Assembly (NCBI GenBank): GCA_039090855.1
Contig: CM077002.1
Span: forward strand, 82,650,194-82,714,193
Reading direction: 5' to 3'
DNA length: 64,000 bases
From: Macrothele yani
Lineage: Eukaryota; Arthropoda; Arachnida; Araneae; Macrothelidae
Shown here: positions 57,057-64,000 of the stretch, one piece after another
How positions within the stretch are numbered: position 1 is the stretch's first letter
How the letters are laid out: the number at the start of each line of letters is the position of its first letter
Notes under the pieces: generated by a model
Database searches by the model: none
Told to the model about the DNA's origin: nothing
What the model saw: only the letters and a program-made list of their open reading frames with translations
Position numbers and translations under genes: made by a program

Positions 57057-57856
57057 GTAAGTAAAAATATCTGGTGGTTTGTATTTCTTTTTGGAGCTAA
57101 TCTATGAATCTCAGAGAACAGCTTGGTGATATGTATGTATGTATGTAATATGTATAGATTGGATGTGCTGTGTGTAAGTGAAACTAAAAAGAAAGAAATT
57201 ATTATAGAAGTGAATGGAAATGTGAGTGTGTGATCTGGAGTGTCAGATAATGTGAGAGGACAGGCTGGTGTAGGTGTGATTTTAAGTGAAAAGATGAAGA
57301 ACAACTTGATTCACTATAGCTGCCTGCATAAGTGAGATAATTCTTTGGATTCGTTTGAAAGTGAAACTTCAGAGAATAGTAATTGTTGTAGTGTATGCTC
57401 CTTGTGATTCAGAACCTGCTGATAAGAAGGAAGATTTTTGGAATTAGCTGACGGCTGTTTTGAGCTAGTTTGGTACTAAAAAGAAAGTTATAATAGCAGA
57501 GGATTTTAATGCTAAAGTAGGTATTCAGAATGGGATTTCTGATAATGTTCTGGGTAAGTTTGATGATCATGGTTTGAATGATAATGGCAAAAGATTAGTT
57601 TAGCTCTGCACTGAAAATGGATTGTGAGTATCCAATACATTTTTCAACCACAAGTATATCCACACATACACTTGAGAAAATTTTACTCTGGGACAAAAGA
57701 GTGTAATAGATCTTGTTGTTTACGATCAATGTCTGAAACATTTAGTTGTTGACACTCGTGTGATGAGAGGTGCAGATGTTGGTTGTGATCATTACTTGGT
57801 AGTGTCAGGAGTGAAACTGAATGTTGGCTGGAGTCTTGTGAGAGGGATATATGATA

Positions 57857-59232
57857 CACTGCTGGCCACCCAAAATGTAACACCAAGAAGGACACGAGAT
57901 AGCAAAGCCAGATTTACTGGATACACAACAACACATACAAAGATGAAACGATTGAGCTTACAGGCCCGTGCGACTTACAGAACACGCAGACATGAATAGT
58001 TCGCATGGCCCCCATGGCTGGCAATAACGGCCGCTACACGCCGCGGCATTGAACGAAAGAGGGTTTGGATGTGGGCTTGGGGTATGTCTGTCCAGGCTGC
58101 TTCCACACGTTGCCACAGTTCATCAGGCGTAGCCGCGGGTGGTGCTTGCAGGGCCACTCGATTGCTGATCAGCGACCAGACGTGTTCAATGGGCGACATA
58201 TTGGGAGAACAGGTGTGCCACGGCAGCAGTAACACCTGGTGGGCCATGAAGAATTGGTGCACGATGTGTGCCACGTGCGGGCGCGCATTGTCCTGTTGAT
58301 ACGTGGCCCCTGGCAGGTCCTGCAGGTAAAGGAGGTGGCTGTTGAGTGTACCGGCGATGCGTACCAGAGGGGTGCGGGTGTCATATCCAATCGCACCCCA
58401 AACCATAACACCAGGCGACGGACCGGTATGGCGATGCATAATGCAGGCGGCATACAGTCTCTCGCCGCGGTGCCACCACACGCAGATCTGACCATCGTGG
58501 TGTTGCAGGCAGAAGTGGGATTCGTCGGAGAAAACAATGTCATGCCATTCCGTAATCTAGGTGCAGCGTTCAACGGCCCACTGCCGCCGCACTCGCCGGT
58601 GGTGTAAAGCCAATGGTAACTGGAGCAATGGCTGCAGTGCGACAAGTCCTCGCTCCTGCAGACAACGTCGAATGGTACGTGCTGACACAGGTTGTTGCAC
58701 AACACACCCTAATTCCTGCGCTAACGTTCGTGATGTGGCGCTGCGAGTCGTCAATGCCCGCCGCACAACATGCCGGTCCTCTCGATCGGTGGTGTGCCGC
58801 ACCTGCGGCAATCGCTCACATCGGCCCGTCCGTCCCTGCTGCACTCACCGAATTCATACTCGCTTCACTGTGGCTGAATGTCATCCCACACGGGCGCCGA
58901 TGTCTCGGTACAATAAACCGCTGTCGCGATAAGTCACTATTCGTCCTCTGTCGAACTCCGAAACGTGCTGGAATGACTGCCGTATTCTGCGACGGGGCAT
59001 CAGGAAGCTTCCCACGCACAGGTCCGGCAGCACAACACACTTCCACTACTTACACCCCGTCTTCCGTGCACCCTTCTTATAGTGCTTCTCGGTGGCGTGC
59101 CGGGCGGACATGATTTGCATATGCCCTACAATGCTAATCGTTTGCATGCCCTCTCACGGGCGACTCATGCTGCGAATTTCAGGCCAATCGGATGCTTCCT
59201 TCTTGGTGTTGCATTTTGGGTGGCCAGCAGTG
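57857..59232 (-). mobile_element. GC-rich Tc1-family transposon
   Basis: 1376 bp with ends CACTGCTGGCCACCCAAAATG in inverted orientation and TA on both sides (57855-57856 and 59233-59234). Its GC content is clearly higher than that of the surrounding AT-rich LINE. Transposase on the minus strand. Confidence 0.93.
57975..58990 (-). pseudogene. Tc1-type transposase, few breaks
   Basis: The N-terminal HTH part begins near 58985 (FSEFDRGRIV-like and RDIGARVG in another frame), then 58844-58557: REDRHVVRRALTTRSATSR, VSARTIRRCLQERGL. A stop at 58557 separates VERCT from the catalytic part: FSDESHFC, then the frame 58481-57975 with GVMVWGAIGYD, QQDNARPHVAH (second D), SPIEHVWSLI (glutamate) and RRVAAVIASHGGH. 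All three DD34E acids are present. Only one or two frame breaks and the 58557 stop separate it from a full frame, so the copy is fairly young. Confidence 0.88.
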
Positions 59233-61345
59233 TAGAAAAGAAGTGGGCATATTTTAAAAACTGTGTAGTCACTGATGCTGAAGAGGTCTGTGGTGCTGCA
59301 GTGGTGGGTAACAGAGGTGATGCTTGGTGGAACAGTGAGATTAAAGAGGCAGTAAAGAGAAAGAAGGAATCATATTTGGGAATGTTGGAAGGTAGGGTTT
59401 CTGAGGATGAATATCACTGCAAGAAGCATGAGGCGGCCAAGCTGGTTCACCAGGGTAAGGCAAAAGATAGGAAGGAAAAAGTGGAAAGGCATAAATCTGC
59501 TTTTTGGAAAGCTAGAAAATCTTTCTGGAAGTACATAAGACATAGAAAAAATAGGGGAAATAAAATTCTAAGTTCTGTGAAGAATAGGATCGGAGAAATG
59601 ATATGGAAGCCCACTGAATTAAGTGAAAGATGGGGTGAATATTTCAGTGAGTTATTAGAGCAAGAAAGCAAAGATGATTCTGAAGCAGAAGCAGATGATG
59701 TTACAATGAAAGATGTGAGCACAGTAGGGATCTCAAGAAAAGAGGTGCGTACAGCTCTAAAATCTCTTCTGAATGGTAAGCCTCCAGGAGTGGATGGCAT
59801 AACTGCTGAGATGCTAAAATATGGTGGTGACTCTGTAATTGACTGGTTAACTGAAATTTGCCAGTTGTGCTAGGAGTTATTAATGGTCCCTCAGGATTGG
59901 AGGGATGCTATCATTGTTACCTTGTATAAGGGAAAGGGTGATCAGACTGAATGCAAAAACTTTCGTGGTATCAGTTTGCTGAGTGTGCCAGGGAAAGTGT
60001 TTGGAAGGGTTGTTATTGATAAGGTATGGGGGTCTTACATCAGAGAAAGTGTGGGATGTGCATAGTGGCTTTATGCATGGTAAGGACTAGACAAACCAAA
60101 TTTTTGCATCATGTTTGATGATTGAAAAGTATCTGTCTGTTGGTAAGAAAGTTTTTGCTGCCTACGTAGATTTAAAGAAAGCTTATGATCTAGTAAATAG
60201 GTTTCTTCTGTGGAAGGTACTGAATGAATATGGTATCACTGGGAATCTACTCAATAGTGTGAAAGCCATGTATGCTGGCTGTAAAGCATGTGTATGAGTA
60301 AATGGTGTTGTATCAAAATGGTTTTCTTTTGGAGCAGGAGTTAGACAGGGTTGTGTAATGTCACCATGGCTGTTTAGTATATTTATGAATGCATGCATGC
60401 ATGATGCCAAAAGGACAATACTGGTTTATTTCTTTGTAATGTCTATGTGTGTACATTGCTATATGCTGATGACACAGTCCTGTTTGCAGAGAAAGTGAGT
60501 TGCAGAGTATGCTGGACTGGATGTACGAAGTTTGTAAATTTTAAACTGAGTATAAATAAGAAAAGAAAACAAAGTTATGGTTTTTGAGTGAGGAACTATT
60601 AATACTGTATGCAGGATAAGTATAAATGGCACCGTTATTGACAGGGTAAACATGTTTGTATATTTAGGAAGTATATTTGAAAGAGAGCACAAATTAGATG
60701 GATAAATTAGTAGGTGAGTGAACTCTTCATTGAAAGTCATAGCTGCTTTAGAAGGATTTCATAGGAATGATGGGTTCTCAAGAAAGTCCTGAATGGCTGT
60801 ATATAAAAGTGTCATTGTTCCTATTCTGATGTATGGCAGTGAAACCTGGGTTCTGCTGAAAAGTCATGGGAGTCGTTTGTGTGCTGGGGAGATGTATTAC
60901 TTATGGTTGGTTTGTGGTAAGACGTGCTCTGATCATGTGAGGAATAAAGATGTGTTGCAGATGTGTAATGTAAGATAAAATGTTGTTAGTAAGGTGGAAA
61001 CTAATATTCTTAGGTGGTTTGGCCATGTTGGAAGAATGAGTGATGAGATGCTTACAAAGAGAATTTATTCAGCCAATGTGGCAGGACAGAAAAGTAGAGG
61101 AAGGCCAAGGAAATCATGGGATTACCAGATTCAGGAATGTCTGCATGAGAAAAAGATAATGAGTTTGAAGTACAAAACGTCTTGTGTGCCGCATGTGATG
61201 GATGTTAATGAAGCTCGAGCTGTGTGCCGAGATTGCTGTAAATGGAGACATCTGTTACAGCAATAGTAAGTTCTTTCTGTGAGGAGCTAACCTCTGAATA
61301 TCAGAGAACAGCTTAGTGATATGCAATGTATGTAATGTAATGTAA

Positions 61346-61683
61346 TCTTGTTTTTTGATCAATATTTTCTGTTTTGTAGTTAACATTTATGGTGAGACAG
61401 TTTTGTTACTCTAAACAGTCTATGGTTTAACCATCATCATAGTTGCTTGCCAGTCAGCTTTTGTCATGATTTCCAAATTGTAATTGTTTTAGTAATCTTA
61501 ATTAGCAAAGTGATCAGTTCAAGTACTTATCATTCAGAATTTTAGTTTACTTTGATTTATCTGTTGTTCCTTATATTTATTACTTGCTGTATTGTAAATA
61601 CAACATGCTGGTCATGGTTACTGGTTTTGCATGTGATAAGGTTTATACGCATGAAGGTACATTATTACGTTTTCAACTTTTAG
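61346..61683. other. Intron end before exon E
   Basis: AT-rich, no repeat recognised, ending in the acceptor TTTTAG. Confidence 0.5.
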
Positions 61684-61758
61684 CTTGAAGAAGCTGCCAA
61701 AAGGCAAGCCATTCTATCTGATATTTTGAGGAAAGAAACTCAACAACAGCAATACAAA
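61684..61758 (+). CDS. Host exon candidate E (partial gene)
   Basis: Preceded by ACGTTTTCAACTTTTAG and followed by GTAAGT. 25 open codons in phase 0-0: LEEAAKRQAILSDILRKE then TQQQQYK. It continues the helical, charged character of exon D, with which it is in phase. Glutamine-rich end. Family not recognised; further exons must lie beyond 61758. Confidence 0.7.
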
Positions 61759-62420
61759 GTAAGTACTTAGTTCAATGACATTTTTCAAATCCTTGTACAT
61801 ACTGCTTAGAATTATTTGTTCTACATTTAGTATGTGCACAGTTTGCATGTAAGTGAAGATTTTTTTTATTTTAATTACAAATATAAGGTACTTCGTTGTG
61901 AAGAATCAATCTACATATGACAGTTCCATTACATTATTTCACTTTAAGATCTTAGCATGAAGCCTAGTTTATTTCCAAATCTTTAAAGGCAAATTGTGTG
62001 CTGAAACCAGTGAGTAGAAGTTTTTTTTTTTTTTTTTTTTTTGGAAGAAAATATGTGGAATATCTTCCTTGATAAGCAAACTTCTGGATTTCAAAGAATC
62101 GTTTAACAATTATTTGTCATTTTTCTTCATGTGTGTGAAATTTTCTAGTTTTCTTGTGCATGAAACTGTCAGTAAGCACATATGTCACAATTCTGATTGT
62201 CATACAAGAAAATGTTGGCAACAGAGTAAAACAGCTGTGTTGTAAATAGCCAGCTGTTTTACTTTCTTGCCAACCTCCTGTGTGGTGAAAATGTTTTTAT
62301 ACAATTGTCTTATTTTACTTTGCTGATTCTGTTGTATTATTCCTTATCCAAGTTTTCCCTTCTCTTCTTTAACTACACACTAATAAATGAAATCTGTTAC
62401 CTGATCAAAACTTTTCCAAT
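61759..62420. other. Intron, AT-rich, small hairpin only
   Basis: A 24-T run lies at about 62020-62042. GTAAAACAGCTG at 62226 pairs with CAGCTGTTTTAC at 62250, a 12-bp hairpin with a 13-bp loop. No repeat family recognised. Confidence 0.5.
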
Positions 62421-62426
62421 GTACAG

Positions 62427-62760
62427 TGATGAAAAGTTTGCGCCAATTGCGCCAATTTCATTATCTTGCGCCAAACTGCTACAAATTGCGAAAAAATTTA
62501 CTATTTGCGCCCAACTGCGCTGAAACGGCAATCCACAGCAAAAATTGCCGAGCGAACAAAATTTTTCTCGGCAAAAAATGCCGTTTTAAACGTCGAATCG
62601 AATGACGCTTTTTTAAGTTCTACGCGTAATTTGGTGAAAACGACGCTTAATCAACACGTACCTTACCGCCGATCCCAAAATTTCGGAATGTTTTTCACCT
62701 ACATTCTAATTCGTTATTTTTTTCAGCAAAAGTGACGAAAAAACAACGATTTTCGCGATG
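62427..62760. repeat. Lone hAT-type terminus with GCGCCAA motifs
   Basis: CAGTGATGAAAAGTTTGCGC at 62427 looks like a hAT left end. It is followed by repeated TGCGCCAA motifs, also seen at 24390-24495. No right end is visible before 64000, so an element may extend beyond the window. Confidence 0.4.
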
Positions 62761-63092
62761 TAGGAAATTAAATTGTTTTTGCTTATGGAGGAGGAGTTTT
62801 GTTGTAATCACGTGGTATGTAGGAGAAACGATGCTGTACGTTGTGAAATCCCGATGAAGATTGTTTACTGATAGTTTGGCGGTCCTTCGGAGTGCTGTGC
62901 AATTGAGATTGTTTATATGTCGTTCCCTGCTCTTTGGGATAGCGCAGCTATTTCATTCCGGGCGAGGTGCGCGATTACGTAAATGCAGCGTAAGGTCAGT
63001 AATTAGCTATTTCGTTGACGCGGAGGACGACTGAAAATGGTTCTCCCGTGGCAGGATACAGTGGTTCTGTTTCTAAAGGATTCATAGGTATA

Positions 63093-63190
63093 TTCAGAGA
63101 TGAAAACTTTTACGGATTTTCACTCCATCTTACGGTTTTACGGAAGTCACCCGAAAAAACTACGTAAAAGCCCTCGCAAGATCCCTGCAC
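63093..63190. repeat. Second lone hAT-type terminus with TTACGG motifs
   Basis: CAGAGATGAAAACTTTTACGG at 63093 resembles the terminus at 62427 in its first bases, and its TTACGG/CGGATTTT motifs resemble the subterminal part of the 42654 element. Partner end not found. Confidence 0.4.
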
Positions 63191-63429
63191 GCGATTTCTA
63201 TTTTTTCACCGTCTTTTGGTCGAAAAAACGCACTTTACTGATAGTCCCTTATGCGCCTTCAATGTTCTGACTTCCCTCGCCAACGGAGACGGAACTTGTC
63301 ATGTGATTCCCCGTACAGCCATTTGAGAGTACCGTGCGCAAAAGTCGAGAGGGAACTCTGCTCAGCGCCTTTTGCCAACTCTTTACATTGATTGCATGTG
63401 GCTTTGTGCTTGTGAAAATTTCAGTGCAA

Positions 63430-64000
63430 ACGTTTTAACCCTTACCACTCGACTGTCGGGTGATACCCGACATTACGAAATCGCCGAATAGCTCACCCGC
63501 CACTCCAATGACGCCTCTATAGCTCGCATGTTGGTGGTTGCAAGACATTTCTTTTTCGTCGAATAGGTCGGGTGTCACTCGCCACGCCGATGACGCCGCT
63601 ATAGCTCGCATGTCGGGGCTCGCGAGACGTTTCTTTTTCACCGGATAAGGAAACTTCATCTGCGTGTCAGGTGTCACCCGCCATGCCGATGACGCCTCTA
63701 TGGCTCGCATGTCGGCGCTCGCGAGGAATTTCGTTTTTACCGAGTAGCTCGCGTGTCGCCGTATAGGTCGGGTGTCATCCGCCACGTCTATGACGCTTCT
63801 ATAGCTCGTATGTCGAGGCTTGCGAGACATTTCTATTTCGCCGAATATGTCGGGTGTCACCCTCCATGCCAATGATGCCTCTATATCTCGCATGTTGGCG
63901 CTCGTGAGACATTTCTTTTTCGCCGAACAGCTTGCGTGTCGGGTGTCATCTGCCGCGCTCATTACGCCTCTACAGCTCGTGGGTCGAGTCTTGCGAGAGA
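63430..64000. repeat. GC-richer tandem array at the right edge
   Basis: At least six units built around GGTCGGGTGTCAC - CGCCA - GATGACGCCTCTATAGCTCG - CATGTCGG - CTCGCGAGACATTTCTTTTTCGCCGAA. The TATAGCTCG-type motif starts near 63518, 63600, 63699, 63800, 63882 and 63971, so units alternate between about 82 and about 100 bp. The longer ones carry an extra GTATAGGTC-like piece. The array runs off the window. A 175-codon minus-strand frame (63962-63435) crosses it, but its repeats (DMRAIEASSAWRVTPD) simply mirror the DNA units. Confidence 0.85.

Larger units (their letters stand above)
53527..57140 (+). mobile_element. LINE-B 3' part, interrupted by a hAT-like element
   Basis: Continues from the end of the endonuclease through linker (GDAWWNSEIEEVVKRKKEAY) and RT to the 3' end with a (GTAT)n tail at about 57126-57148. 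Split at 54461/55771 by a 1.3-kb element. Decayed by several stops. Confidence 0.82.
57150..61266 (+). pseudogene. LINE-B endonuclease-reverse transcriptase, split by Tc1
   Basis: Endonuclease pieces in 57150-57830 with several stops. After the Tc1: NRGDAWWNSEIKEAVKRKK, ERWGEYFSELLEQES, GKPPGVDGITAEMLKYGGD (59235-59873), YKGKGDQTECKNFRGISLLS (59883-60065), YVDLKKAYDLV (motif A, 60115-60297), GAGVRQGCVMSPWLF (motif B), LLYADDT-type motif C near 60465 in a broken frame, MYGSETWVL (60793-60978), and WFGHVGRMSDEML to the C-terminus at 61266. Confidence 0.82.
57141..61345 (+). mobile_element. LINE-B copy, 5' partial, interrupted by Tc1
   Basis: Begins in the endonuclease (LDVLCVSETKKK near 57150), continues to VGWSLVRG at 57845 where the Tc1 element sits, resumes at 59235, and runs to the 3' end with a GTAATGTAATGTAAT tail near 61325-61345. 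Relative to the other copies about 100 bp between endonuclease and linker are missing at the Tc1 site. Directly abuts the tail of the previous LINE-B. Confidence 0.82.

Noticed and set aside
58561..59113. Plus-strand frames of 123 and 166 codons over the Tc1 element
   Set aside because: GC-rich antisense of the transposase, which lowers stop frequency. No domain.
63435..63962. 175-codon open frame on the minus strand as a protein gene
   Set aside because: It lies entirely in a tandem array. Its repeats are translations of the DNA units, and other frames are also partly open. No start context or splice signals support it.
63430..64000. CRISPR array
   Set aside because: Repeats are long, degenerate and contiguous, with no unique spacers, and the setting is eukaryotic.

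Overview
The window looks like intron-rich nuclear DNA of an invertebrate metazoan, plausibly an arthropod. It is AT-rich, shows GT-AG exon signals, and is mostly made of mobile elements: mariner/Tc1, hAT-like, pogo-like and palindromic MITE-like DNA transposons, two LINE lineages, tRNA-derived SINEs, and probable Helitron and Penelope-like scraps. No bacterial gene organisation, CRISPR array, rRNA or functional tRNA gene is visible. The species cannot be fixed from sequence alone.

Host signal is thin. Five small exon candidates lie on the + strand at 3482-3593, 4565-4657, 42173-42268, 50385-50551 and 61684-61758. Each has a splice acceptor, an open frame and a GT donor. The last three join in phase (introns of 8.1 and 11.1 kb) into a charged, glutamine-rich, coiled-coil-like peptide. 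The first two also join in phase. A direct 4657-to-42173 junction is out of phase, so an exon is missing between them or two genes are present. I do not recognise the protein.

Layout: 1-2.5 kb, palindrome, mariner and a second mariner-type remnant. 3.4-4.7 kb, two exons. 7-13 kb, an inverted duplication carrying an exon-like segment; one arm is split by a Tc1 element, and the spacer holds a palindromic MITE, an RTE LINE and a GIY-YIG scrap. 13.4-16.9 kb, a second LINE family ('LINE-B'), minus strand. 17.1-20 kb, an RTE copy and a Tigger-like remnant. 23-31 kb, a SINE split by a 7.2-kb hAT-like element that itself contains another element and another SINE. 31-36 kb, a palindrome, a small pogo-type MITE, a SINE and an RTE copy with one long open frame. 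36.5-46 kb, two autonomous-type hAT relics, a SINE and exon 42173-42268. 46.7-49 kb, degenerate tandem repeats and an 836-bp palindrome. 50.4-61.8 kb, the last two exons flanking an 11-kb pile of LINE-B copies broken by a 1.3-kb hAT-like element, a GC-rich Tc1 element and a fold-back insertion. 62.4-64 kb, lone transposon-type termini and a GC-richer tandem array running off the edge.

The most interesting observation is a group of hAT-like elements whose termini begin CATA or CAGGGTTCG and whose flanking duplications are 6 bp rather than the usual 8. For two of them the 6-bp length is confirmed inside the window, because uninterrupted copies of the target SINE and LINE supply the empty site. 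Also notable are a LINE fold-back insertion flanked by about 180 bp of duplicated target, an ATT-repeat expansion inside an RTE reading frame, and the inverted duplication of a well-conserved 77-bp exon-like segment.
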